The notes under the pieces: model-generated
Seen by the model: the letters and a program-made list of their open reading frames with translations, nothing else
The model's database searches: none
Told to the model about the DNA's origin: nothing
Position numbers and translations under genes: made by a program
Shown: positions 39,271 through 47,812 of the stretch, piece after piece
Layout: each line of letters begins with the position of its first letter
Numbering within the stretch: the stretch's first letter is position 1
Assembly (NCBI RefSeq): GCF_014191545.1
Contig: NZ_AP023361.1
Span: 462,501-526,500 of the forward strand
DNA: 64,000 bases
Source: Terrihabitans soli
GTDB taxonomy: Bacteria > Pseudomonadota > Alphaproteobacteria > Rhizobiales > Methylopilaceae
Reading direction: 5' to 3'

Positions 39271-40230
39271 TCAGCTCCCCTCCGCTGGACCAAAAATCTC
39301 GGCTCGTGCGAACTGCGCCGGGAAAGCGAGAACATGCGGTTTCAAGAATTCGGCGAGGGCTGAGAGCGCTCGCGCGTCATCCTCATCGCATGAGCTGTCT
39401 TTCGGAAGCGTCAATGGCCGGCCGATGGCGGTCGTAAACACGCCGTCGGCATTGCGGGTCGTAACCACGGGCAGAATGGCGGCTCCCGTCTGGTGCGCGA
39501 GGGCCATCGGGCGCGTTGCAAGGCTGAGGCGGCCGGCGAGAAACGGCGTATGAGCAAGGCGTCTGGCTTCCGTGCCCATGGTGATCGAAACGATTTCGTT
39601 GGCGGCAAGCCGTCGTGCGAGTTCAGCCAGTGCCTCGGCCACTTGCCCGTCCTCGATGACGACGCGGCTTGCCAGAAAGCGTTGTTCGATCCGCGTGCGG
39701 ATCGGGTTCAGGAATGCTTTTCCGAAACGCGTGCGTGAAAAGCCGTGAAAGCTGCGGCTGAGATGATGGGTGCGGAAGCCTTCGCGGAACAGCGAGAGTT
39801 TGGTCTCGGTGCGGCTATGGGCGGTCGCGACGACCCAGAGCAGGGCCCCGCGGCCGGATGCGAGCGCCTTGGAAAGATGCTCGATCCCGGTCAGGCGGGT
39901 TTCGGGCAGGGCGCAGAGCGGGCTGTGCAGGGCAAAAAGGTTAAGACGCTCAAGCTGAAATTCGCTCTGTGCGGCGATGAAGAATTCCCGCGTATCGGCA
40001 AGGCCGAAGGGCGCGGCATAGGCCTCGGCTGCCTTTTGTGCGGAGCCCGCGCGTAGGCTGGCGACAATGCTGGCGATCAGGCGGCTGAGGCGCTGTTTCG
40101 CGCCAGCGGGCGTCAGCCAGGCAAGCGGCATCAGCACGGGAAGAGAAGCGGCGAACAGAAGATCGTTCCTGGAAATCAGGCGGTCGGCGGCATCCTGTGC
40201 AGACGCGGCACGAACCATCGTCGAAGCCAT
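39271..40230 (-). CDS. LpxL/HtrB-like acyltransferase
   Basis: The 319-residue protein resembles lysophospholipid acyltransferases of the lipid A late-acylation group, with a conserved R(E)GF motif region (LFREGFRTHHLSR), an amphipathic N terminus and the late segment TGAAILPVVTTRN. The usual HxxxxD is not clear: VATAHSRTETK gives only H and E in the expected place, so activity is uncertain. The ATG at 40230 follows ggggggaaatcgcg. It is the upstream partner of the FemAB-like gene and lies divergent from the flippase. Confidence 0.75.
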   Translation of the reverse strand: MASTMVRAASAQDAADRLISRNDLLFAASLPVLMPLAWLTPAGAKQRLSRLIASIVASLRAGSAQKAAEAYAAPFGLADTREFFIAAQSEFQLERLNLFALHSPLCALPETRLTGIEHLSKALASGRGALLWVVATAHSRTETKLSLFREGFRTHHLSRSFHGFSRTRFGKAFLNPIRTRIEQRFLASRVVIEDGQVAEALAELARRLAANEIVSITMGTEARRLAHTPFLAGRLSLATRPMALAHQTGAAILPVVTTRNADGVFTTAIGRPLTLPKDSSCDEDDARALSALAEFLKPHVLAFPAQFARAEIFGPAEGS

Positions 40231-40401
40231 CGCGATTTCCCCCCAGCGGACGGCAATTATAAGGTGTGACCCTTTTCGAGAAGGTTGAACGATTTGCTTA
40301 AAAAGCCGGTAATTCCATAAGCCGTCGCAACCCTCGCTTAAACTCTGTGGTTTACAGATGCCTCTCAAATACCTGGTTTTTGCCGGGATGGAGCGGCCGC
40401 G

Positions 40402-41718
40402 TTGCGTATCTGGTCAAAGCTGACATCGACATCGGCGATCCTGTCGGCGATCCGCGTCGGCGGATCGGGCATTGCCTTCGTCACCCAGATCCTGCTTGCG
40501 CGCGTCTTGTCGCCGTCCGATCTCGGCGTCTTCTTCTTCGTGACCAGCATGGCGACGATCGCAAGTCTCGTTGTCGGTCACGGTTATCCCAGCCTCCTGA
40601 CGCGCTTCATCTCGCGCTACACCGAACGCAATCGCCCCGGCTATCTGTCGGCCTTCCTGCGCACCGCGCAGCGCGAGACGCTGAAATGGTCGGTCGTCGG
40701 CGCGACTTTGTTTGCGGCCGTCAGCTGGTTCTGGCCCGGCATCGATCAGGATACGCGGCTTGCTCTGATCTTCGGCGCCCTGACCATCATTCCGATGGGT
40801 ATGCACCGCATTCTCGGCTATCTCGCGATCACCTATCGCCGCTTCATCCTCGGCTATCTGCCGGGCTTCATCATCCGGCCGGCGCTCTTCGCCGCGGTGC
40901 TGCTCGCGCTCTATGCGCTGGGAGACGGCATGTCGGTCTGGACGGTCACGGCCATTCAGTGGGGCACCTGGGTCGCCATGCTGTTTGCAACGCTCTACAT
41001 CGTGCGCCACATCTATCTCGGCCCGTCAGAGCCGGTCTATGACCGCCGCCTCACCAATCGCTGGCGCCGCGAGGCGTGGCCGCTCGTCATTGTCGCAAGC
41101 TTCACCGGCCTTCTGTCGGAACTCGCCGTCGTTTGCGTCGCGCCGTTCATGCCGATGTCCGATGTCGCGGCGTTCGGCATCTGCGTGAAGCTCGCTTTCC
41201 TCGTCGGCTTCATCGTCCAGGCCGCGCATCAGGTCATTCTGCCGGACATGGGCGAAGCCATCGTCCGCCGCGAAAGCCATGCGCTGCGTGCGCGCATTCT
41301 CGGCGCCAGCCTATTGCCGATCGGTCTCACGGTCGCGGGCGTCCTGTTCTCGATGTTCTTCGGCGGCTGGTTCCTGAAACTGTTCGGCGCCGAATTCAGC
41401 AATGCCAAGGACACGCTGACCATCCTGATGCTGGCGCAGTTCGTGCGCGCGGTCGCGGGGCCAAGTTCGCTGCTTCTGACGCTGAAGGGAGCGCAAGCGA
41501 CATCCGCCTGGATCTGCGCGCTGTCGGGCATTGTACTGCTGGTGTCGAATGCCGTGTTTGCGACGCTGTGGGGCGCCGAAGGCGGCGCCGTCGCGGTTCT
41601 GATCACCACGGTCGTCTGGCTGCTGGCGACAGCGATTGCGCTCTACCGTCTCGACGGCGCGCGCGCCGACATTGCGGGTCTTCTCCACCGCGGCCATGCC
41701 GCAGCGCCTGCCGAATAA
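40402..41718 (+). CDS. Wzx-type oligosaccharide flippase (MATE/MOP)
   Basis: This is a 438-residue membrane protein with about twelve helices. The start segment LLARVLSPSDLGVFFFVTSMATIA is typical of polysaccharide flippases of the MOP superfamily. It would move lipid-linked sugar units across the inner membrane. The TTG start at 40402 is the only candidate that keeps the first helix intact. The envelope acyltransferases are divergent upstream, but no glycosyltransferase lies nearby. Confidence 0.85.
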   Translation: MRIWSKLTSTSAILSAIRVGGSGIAFVTQILLARVLSPSDLGVFFFVTSMATIASLVVGHGYPSLLTRFISRYTERNRPGYLSAFLRTAQRETLKWSVVGATLFAAVSWFWPGIDQDTRLALIFGALTIIPMGMHRILGYLAITYRRFILGYLPGFIIRPALFAAVLLALYALGDGMSVWTVTAIQWGTWVAMLFATLYIVRHIYLGPSEPVYDRRLTNRWRREAWPLVIVASFTGLLSELAVVCVAPFMPMSDVAAFGICVKLAFLVGFIVQAAHQVILPDMGEAIVRRESHALRARILGASLLPIGLTVAGVLFSMFFGGWFLKLFGAEFSNAKDTLTILMLAQFVRAVAGPSSLLLTLKGAQATSAWICALSGIVLLVSNAVFATLWGAEGGAVAVLITTVVWLLATAIALYRLDGARADIAGLLHRGHAAAPAE

Positions 41719-41721
41719 TCT

Positions 41722-44700
41722 CTAAAGGTTCATCAGGTCCGGATCGCCGCCTTGTGCGGCGATATTGATGCTCGTTGCGCGCTCGACGGCATAACGCGTC
41801 AGCGCCAGCGGCCCGCCGGCTTTCGGTCCCGTACCGGACAGGCCTTCGCCGCCGAAAGGCTGCACGCCGACAACGGCGCCGATCATCGAGCGGTTCACAT
41901 AGAAATTCCCCGCCGGAACGAGCCGCGCCACATCCTCGGCAAATCCGTCGATCCGCGAATGCACGCCGAGCGTCAATCCGAAACGCTGCGCGGCGAGTTT
42001 GGCGGCAACCTCTTCAAGTCTGTCGGTGCGGTAGCGCACGACATGCAGGATCGGCCCGAAGACCTCGCGCGTCAGAAAATCGGGCGACGGGATTTCCGCA
42101 AGCACGGGCGGAAAGAAACTGCCGCCCTCCGGCGCCGCCAGCCGATGCAAAATCTTCGCGTCGCGCGCAAGCCGCGCCATATGCTCCTCCAGCAAGGCGC
42201 GTGCATCCATGTCGATCACCGGGCCGACATCGGTTGCGGGGTCTGAGGGGTCGCCGATGACGAGAGCATCCATCGCGCCTTTCAGTCCGTGAATCAGCGC
42301 ATCGGCGGTGTCTTCCGGCAGGAAGAGAAGACGCAAGGCGGAGCAGCGCTGGCCGGCCGAACCGAACGCCGAGAGGATCACATCGTCGATCACCTGTTCG
42401 CGCAGCGCGGTCGTGTCGACGAACATGCCGTTTAAACCGCCCGTCTCGGCGATGAAGGGAATGATCGGTCCCTCACGCGCCGCCAGCGCGCGGTTGATTG
42501 CCCAGGCCGTGTCCGTGCCGCCGGTAAACGCGACGCCGTCAATGCCGGGATCTGCCGTCAGCGCCGCGCCGATCTTTGAGCCGGAGCCCATTACAAGATG
42601 CAGAAGATCGGGATCGAGTCCCGCGCGGTGATAGAGCTTGACCGCTTCATAAGCGATGAGCGGCGTCTGTTCGGCGGGCTTCGCGATGACCGCATTTCCG
42701 GCGGCAAGCGCGGCGGCGATCTGGCCGGTGAAGATCGCCAACGGAAAATTCCACGGCGAGATGCAGGCGAAGACGCCGCGGCCGTGCAGCGATAAAAGAT
42801 TTCGTTCGCCGGCAGGGCCCGGCAGCGTGCGCGGCACGAAATCGTTTTCGGCGATGCGCGCATAATAACGGCAGAAATCCGCCGCCTCGCGCACTTCCGA
42901 AATCCCGTCGGCAAAGGTCTTGCCGCCTTCGCGCGCAAGGATCGCGATAAAGCGTTCGCGCTCGGTCTCAAGCGCATCGGCCATTTTGCGCAAAATCTTG
43001 GCGCGCACCGGGCCGCTGATGCGGTCCCACTCCGGCTGCGCGGCGCGGGCGCGCGCAATGGCGCGCGACATGTCGGCAGGAGAAGCATCGCTCACCAAAC
43101 CGATCTCGGCGCCGTCTGCGGGCGCACGCGCGGCGCGCCTGTTTTCGCCGCGCAACGTTTCCCCGCCGATGAGCGGCGCAGCTGCAAGTGGTTTCAGCCC
43201 CGCGACTGCTTTGCGCAGGTTTTCGCGCACCTCGCCAATCGTGAGATCAAGGCCGGACGAGTTCTTGCGCTCGTCTCCGAACAGAAGCGGCGGCGGCGGG
43301 ATTTTCGGATGACGGCCCGGATTTGCCTCGATGTCCTCGATGGGATCGGTGACCACGGCTTCCACGGCGACATGCTCATCCAGAAAGGTATGGACGAAGC
43401 TGGTATTCGCGCCGTTCTCGAGAAGCCGACGCACGAGATAGGGCAGAAGCTCCTCATGCCCGCCGACCGGCGCATAGGTGCGAACGGTCAGTGACGGATC
43501 GAGGCCTTTGGCCGCGGCATAAAGTTCACGGCCCATGCCGTGCAGGCGCTGATATTCGACTTTCACGCCGACGCGGCTTGCCATGAGGCGGATGGCGGCG
43601 AGCGTGTGCGCATTGTGCGTCGCAAATTGCGGATAGAGCTGCGGCGCCGCGCGGATGAGCTTTTCGGCGGAAACGAGAAAACAGAGGTCCGTCGCCTGCT
43701 TGGTCGAGAAGACGGGATAGTCCGGGCGTCCTGCGATCTGCGCGCGCTTGATTTCGGTGTCCCAATAGGCGCCCTTCACAAGGCGCACCATCAGCCGCCG
43801 CCCGCTGTCGCGCGAAAGGTTCGCAACCGCATCGATTACGTCGGGCGCTCGCTTCTGATAGGCCTGCACGGCGAGGCCGAGGCCGCGCCAATCGCCGAGC
43901 CCTTTCTCGCGCGCCAGCCGGTCGAGAATCTCGAGCGAGATTGTGAGACGATCTGCTTCCTCGGCATCGAGGGTGAGATTGATGTCGTGTTCGGCCGCAG
44001 TGAGCGCCAGCCGCCTCAGCCGCGGATAAAGTCCGTCCCAGACGGGCGAAGGTTTGCGTCCGGCCTGCACGGCGTCATAGCGCGGCGACAGCGCCGACAG
44101 CTTCACCGAGACGCCGTGCCCGTCCTCGGGCCCGTCGCCCTTTGATGCCGCGCCGATCTTGTCGATGGCCGCGGCGTAAGATGCTGCATAACGCTCGGCG
44201 TCCTCTTCGGTGCGCGCCCCTTCGCCCAGCATGTCGAAAGAGCAGAGAAGGTTCTCGCTATCGGCGCGCTTCAGCGCTTCTTCGATGGTGCGGCCGAGCA
44301 CAAACTGCTCGCTCATGATGCGGATCGCGCGGCCGATGGCGGTGCGGATCACCGGTTCCGAAATCCGCCCGGCGATGCGGCGCAGAAAGGAAGGGAGGTC
44401 GCGCTTCGCTTCGTCGTCGACATCGACCAGGCTGCCGGTCAGCATCAGGCCCCAGGTCGAGGCGCTGACAAAGAGATTGTCCGAGCGGCCGAGATGGCTC
44501 GCCCAATCGGCGGAAGCCACCTTTTCGGCAATCAGCCTGTCGCGCGTGTCTTCGTCGGGTGTTCTGAGGAGAGCCTCGGCGAGGCACATCAGAACGAGGC
44601 CCTCGCGGGTCGCGAGGCTGAATTCCTGCAGGAAGCTCTCGACCATGCCGCCCTTTCCCTGATTGCGGGCAAGGCGGACAAGGGCTGCGGCATCGCCCTT

Positions 44701-44805
44701 GATGCGGGCGCGTTCGGGAACGGTGAGGGGCGCGTCGAGAAGCAGTGTGCGCACCGCTTCGGGTTCGCTCCGGTATTTCCCGGAATCGAGTTTATGCCAA
44801 TCCAT
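41722..44805 (-). CDS. putA: Bifunctional proline dehydrogenase/P5C dehydrogenase PutA
   Basis: The 1027-residue enzyme oxidises proline to glutamate in two steps. The N-terminal half is the FAD-dependent proline dehydrogenase barrel (LVKGAYWDTEIKRAQ; YQRLHGMGREL). The C-terminal half is the aldehyde dehydrogenase, with the catalytic Cys in SAGQRCSALR and Glu in ETGGLNGMF. No ribbon-helix-helix domain is present at the N terminus, so this is the short, non-DNA-binding PutA form and needs a separate regulator. It is convergent with the flippase gene. Confidence 0.96.
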   Translation of the reverse strand: MDWHKLDSGKYRSEPEAVRTLLLDAPLTVPERARIKGDAAALVRLARNQGKGGMVESFLQEFSLATREGLVLMCLAEALLRTPDEDTRDRLIAEKVASADWASHLGRSDNLFVSASTWGLMLTGSLVDVDDEAKRDLPSFLRRIAGRISEPVIRTAIGRAIRIMSEQFVLGRTIEEALKRADSENLLCSFDMLGEGARTEEDAERYAASYAAAIDKIGAASKGDGPEDGHGVSVKLSALSPRYDAVQAGRKPSPVWDGLYPRLRRLALTAAEHDINLTLDAEEADRLTISLEILDRLAREKGLGDWRGLGLAVQAYQKRAPDVIDAVANLSRDSGRRLMVRLVKGAYWDTEIKRAQIAGRPDYPVFSTKQATDLCFLVSAEKLIRAAPQLYPQFATHNAHTLAAIRLMASRVGVKVEYQRLHGMGRELYAAAKGLDPSLTVRTYAPVGGHEELLPYLVRRLLENGANTSFVHTFLDEHVAVEAVVTDPIEDIEANPGRHPKIPPPPLLFGDERKNSSGLDLTIGEVRENLRKAVAGLKPLAAAPLIGGETLRGENRRAARAPADGAEIGLVSDASPADMSRAIARARAAQPEWDRISGPVRAKILRKMADALETERERFIAILAREGGKTFADGISEVREAADFCRYYARIAENDFVPRTLPGPAGERNLLSLHGRGVFACISPWNFPLAIFTGQIAAALAAGNAVIAKPAEQTPLIAYEAVKLYHRAGLDPDLLHLVMGSGSKIGAALTADPGIDGVAFTGGTDTAWAINRALAAREGPIIPFIAETGGLNGMFVDTTALREQVIDDVILSAFGSAGQRCSALRLLFLPEDTADALIHGLKGAMDALVIGDPSDPATDVGPVIDMDARALLEEHMARLARDAKILHRLAAPEGGSFFPPVLAEIPSPDFLTREVFGPILHVVRYRTDRLEEVAAKLAAQRFGLTLGVHSRIDGFAEDVARLVPAGNFYVNRSMIGAVVGVQPFGGEGLSGTGPKAGGPLALTRYAVERATSINIAAQGGDPDLMNL

Positions 44806-44932
44806 CGGGGCCGAGTTTACGCGCCGGGGCGGCGGTTTAAAGTCGATAGTTTTTCTCTATGGTACGATTTGCCGATTTTGAATTGATCCCGGCGGGAGAG
44901 GGCAGAGAGATGCCCTCCTCACGGAGGTATCC

Positions 44933-45703
44933 ATGCGCAAGTTCCTGTCCCGCTTCATTGCGCCGTTCCTGGCGCTCGCCCTCGTTGCGGTTCCCGCTTC
45001 GGCTCAAGACGTCACGGTGTTTGCCGCGGCCAGCCTGAAAAACGCGCTCGACGATGCCGCCGGTCAGTGGACCGCCGAAACCGGCAAAAAGGCCGTCATT
45101 TCCTATGCGGCGAGCTCGGCTCTGGCCAAGCAGATCACCGAAGGCGCCCCGGCCGATATCTTCATCTCCGCCGACCTTGCCTGGATGGACCATGTCGAAA
45201 AGGCAGGCCTCGTTGCGGACGGCACGCGCAAGAGCCTTCTCGGCAACTCCATCGTCCTCATTGCGCCAAAGGATTCGAAGGTGAGTGTGAAGCTTGTCCC
45301 CGGCGTTGATCTCGCCGCGGCGCTCGGCGCCGACGGCAAGCTTGCCATGGCCGATGTCGCGGCGGTGCCCGCCGGTAAATACGGCAAAGCGGCGCTGGAA
45401 AAGCTCGGCGCCTGGGCCGGCGTTGAAGGCAAGGTTGCGCAGGCCGAAAACGTTCGCGCAGCACTGGCGCTCGTCTCGCGCGGCGAAGCCCCGCTCGGCA
45501 TCGTCTACAAGACCGACGCCGCGGCAGATAGCTCGGTGAAGATCGTCGATACCTTCCCGAAGGACTCGCACCCCGAGATCGTCTATCCGGTGGCACAGAT
45601 CAAGACGTCGAAATCGCCGGATGCGGCGGCCTTCCTTAACTATCTGCGCTCGCCGAAGGCCGTTGCCGCTTTCGAAAAGCAGGGCTTCACGCTACTCGAC
45701 TGA
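44933..45703 (+). CDS. modA: Molybdate ABC transporter binding protein
   Basis: ModA is the periplasmic molybdate receptor. It has 256 residues with a signal peptide ending PASAQDVTVFAAASLKNALD. The ligand region SYAASSALAKQITEGAPADIF and the late GIVYKTDA are conserved. A hairpin (gagggca with tgccctc) lies upstream, and its downstream stem partly covers the cggaggt ribosome binding site, which may affect translation. The modB gene begins three bases after the stop codon. Confidence 0.94.
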   Translation: MRKFLSRFIAPFLALALVAVPASAQDVTVFAAASLKNALDDAAGQWTAETGKKAVISYAASSALAKQITEGAPADIFISADLAWMDHVEKAGLVADGTRKSLLGNSIVLIAPKDSKVSVKLVPGVDLAAALGADGKLAMADVAAVPAGKYGKAALEKLGAWAGVEGKVAQAENVRAALALVSRGEAPLGIVYKTDAAADSSVKIVDTFPKDSHPEIVYPVAQIKTSKSPDAAAFLNYLRSPKAVAAFEKQGFTLLD

Positions 45704-45706
45704 GTG

Positions 45707-46411
45707 ATGTTCGATTGGTTCCGGCTTGAGCCGGCCGAGGTCGCGGCGCTTCAGCTCAGTCTGAAGGTCGCGGCCACGGCAACCCTGTTCAGCCTGCCGC
45801 TGGGTATTGCGGTGGCGTATCTTCTGGCGCGCGGCCGCTTCTGGGGCCGTTCGCTGCTGAACGCGCTCGTCCATCTGCCGCTTGTCCTTCCGCCGGTCGT
45901 CACCGGCTATCTTCTCCTGCTGAGCTTCGGCAAGCGTGGGCCGGTGGGTGCATTCCTCTACGATTGGTTCGGCTTCTCCTTCTCCTTCCGCTGGACGGGC
46001 GCGGCGCTCGCTGCGGGCGTCATGGCGTTTCCGTTGATGGTGCGCGCGATACGTCTCTCCATCGAGGCCGTCGACAGAAGGCTCGAAGATGCGGCGGGAA
46101 CGCTTGGCGCAAACCCTCTTGTTGTTTTCTTCACCGTCACGCTGCCGCTGTCGGTGCCCGGCATTCTTGCCGGTTCGGTGCTGGCTTTCGCCAAAGCCAT
46201 CGGCGAGTTCGGCGCGACGATCACCTTCGTCTCGAACATCCCCGGCGAAACGCAGACGCTGCCGAGCGCGATCTACACCTTTACGCAAGTGCCCGGCGGC
46301 GATGCCGGCGCGCTGCGCCTGGTGCTGATCGCGATTGCTGTTTCGGTCGTGGCATTGCTCGTGTCCGAATATTTCGCCCGCAAGGTCGATCGCAGATTGG
46401 ATCTCCAATGA
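45707..46411 (+). CDS. modB: Molybdate ABC transporter permease
   Basis: The 234-residue permease has five hydrophobic segments and the conserved EAA-loop IEAVDRRLEDAAGTLGANPL, followed by FAKAIGEFGATITFVSNIPGE, typical of ModB. The ATG at 45707 comes three bases after modA. Its stop codon overlaps the modC start (ATGA), giving a coupled modABC operon. Confidence 0.94.
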   Translation: MFDWFRLEPAEVAALQLSLKVAATATLFSLPLGIAVAYLLARGRFWGRSLLNALVHLPLVLPPVVTGYLLLLSFGKRGPVGAFLYDWFGFSFSFRWTGAALAAGVMAFPLMVRAIRLSIEAVDRRLEDAAGTLGANPLVVFFTVTLPLSVPGILAGSVLAFAKAIGEFGATITFVSNIPGETQTLPSAIYTFTQVPGGDAGALRLVLIAIAVSVVALLVSEYFARKVDRRLDLQ

Positions 46412-47040
46412 TCGAGATCGATCTCAGCCATCGGCTCGACGCCTTCCGTCTCGATGTGAAGTTTTCGAGCACCGCGCAGGTCACGGCGCTGTCCGGGCCT
46501 TCCGGCGCCGGCAAGACGACGATCCTCAATGCTATTGCCGGTCTTATCCGGCCCGAACGCGGGCGCATCTCGGTGTCGGGCCGCGTATTGACGGATATTG
46601 CGAGCGGGCGTGTGGTGCCGCGCCACAAGCGCCGCATCGGCTATGTGTTCCAGGACGCGCGGCTCTTCCCGCATATGAGCGTGCTGTCGAACCTGACCTA
46701 TGGACGGCGGCGCGCCGGAGCATCGACGCCCGTCGAGCCCGTGGTCGAACTGCTGGGCCTCGGCGATCTTCTGAAGCGCAAGCCGCGCAATCTGTCCGGC
46801 GGCGAAGCGCAGCGCGTCGCCATCGGCCGCGCGCTGCTCGCCGATCCCGCGCTGCTTCTCCTCGATGAGCCTTTGTCCTCGATCGACGAGGCGCGCCGCG
46901 CGGAGATTTTGCCCTTCCTGAAAAAGCTGCCGGAGAGCGCCGGCGTGCCGATCCTTTATGTCAGCCATTCGACCGATGAGATCGCAAAGCTTGCGGGCGC
47001 CGTCATTCACATCGAGGCGGGCAAGGTCGTGACGAAATAA
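46408..47040 (+). CDS. modC: Molybdate ABC transporter ATPase, short form
   Basis: The 210-residue ATPase has Walker A GPSGAGKTT, signature LSGGEAQRVAIGRAL and Walker B LLLLDEPLSSIDE. Typical ModC proteins reach about 350 residues and carry a C-terminal molybdate-binding (MOP/TOBE) domain. This one ends directly after the ATPase domain (HIEAGKVVTK), so it lacks the usual feedback site. The stop codon is clean and followed by a repeat-rich intergenic region, so truncation through later insertion is possible. Confidence 0.93.
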   Translation: MIEIDLSHRLDAFRLDVKFSSTAQVTALSGPSGAGKTTILNAIAGLIRPERGRISVSGRVLTDIASGRVVPRHKRRIGYVFQDARLFPHMSVLSNLTYGRRRAGASTPVEPVVELLGLGDLLKRKPRNLSGGEAQRVAIGRALLADPALLLLDEPLSSIDEARRAEILPFLKKLPESAGVPILYVSHSTDEIAKLAGAVIHIEAGKVVTK

Positions 47041-47050
47041 AAACGTTATC

Positions 47051-47206
47051 TCCTCTCCCGTTCACGGGAGAGGACGACTCGAAAGCCGAGAGGCTTTCGA
47101 GCGAGGTGAGGGGAAAGCCAAAAAATAAAAAGGGCGAGAGCTGTTCGCCCTCACCCCGGTTGCCTGCCGGCAACTCGACCCTCTCCCGCTTCGCAGGAGA
47201 GGGGAC
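47051..47206. repeat. Cluster of palindromic intergenic repeats (REP-like)
   Basis: Four stem-loops lie between the convergent modC and hsp20 genes: cctctcccg/cgggagagg (47052), ctcgaaagcc/ggctttcgag (47080), gggcga/tcgccc (47131), and ctctcc around 47182 with ggagag at its other end. Such dense, ctctcccg-type repeats are common between genes in Hyphomicrobiales. They probably also end transcription from both sides. Confidence 0.75.
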
Positions 47207-47210
47207 AAGT

Positions 47211-47672
47211 TCAGGCGGCCTTGTTTTCGATCACCTTGGACGAGGATCCATTGGTCGAGATCGCGATGGTGCGGGGCTTTTTGGCCTCCGGCACTTCGCG
47301 CACGAGATCGATATGGAGCAGGCCGTTTTCGAGGCTCGCACCGCGAACCTGGACGTAATCGGCAAGCTGGAACCGGCGCTCGAAGGCGCGGGCGGCAATG
47401 CCCTGATGCAGGACTTCGCCCTTCGACTGGCCGGACTGCTTGTCGCCCTTCACGGTCAGGGCATTTTCCTTCACTTCGATATTGAGGTCGCTCTCGCCAA
47501 AGCCGGCGACGGCAATCGAAATGCGGTAGTCGTTCTCGCCGGTGCGCTCGATATTATAGGGCGGATAGCCCGGCGCCTGGCCGGCTTCCGGCGTGAACTG
47601 GTCGAGCAGCGAGAACAGGCGGTCGAAACCGACGGTCGACCGGTAGAGAAGGGTCGGATCAAAAGCACGCAT
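47211..47672 (-). CDS. Hsp20-type small heat-shock protein
   Basis: The 153-residue chaperone has an alpha-crystallin domain (YRISIAVAGFGESDLNIEVKE to LENGLLHIDLV) with a short N-terminal arm and the C-terminal tail RTIAIST (I-x-I type). It belongs to the IbpA-like group of rhizobia, which keep several copies. The 5' leader contains hairpins and a ROSE-like end, so translation should rise with heat. Confidence 0.94.
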   Translation of the reverse strand: MRAFDPTLLYRSTVGFDRLFSLLDQFTPEAGQAPGYPPYNIERTGENDYRISIAVAGFGESDLNIEVKENALTVKGDKQSGQSKGEVLHQGIAARAFERRFQLADYVQVRGASLENGLLHIDLVREVPEAKKPRTIAISTNGSSSKVIENKAA

Positions 47673-47795
47673 ATGTCACATCCTCCTTGAAGCGATGCGG
47701 TATGAGGGCCCGCCGGAATGGCCGGGCCGATTTTCCCATTGCACAGCCCGTCAGGGCCTGTGCATGTCGGATGTGGTAAGCCCGAATCGGGCGTT
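47673..47795 (-). promoter_or_regulatory. ROSE-like RNA thermometer candidate
   Basis: Read on the minus strand, the leader contains stem tgcacag/ctgtgca, then ggcccg/cgggcc, and ends in atcgcttcaaggaggat just before the start codon. The last segment resembles the ROSE core, in which a t(t/c)gct strand pairs with the aggagga ribosome binding site. ROSE elements are established leaders of rhizobial small heat-shock genes. The fold itself was not computed. Confidence 0.6.
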
Positions 47796-47812
47796 CAAGA
47801 CCCTTTTTGCCT

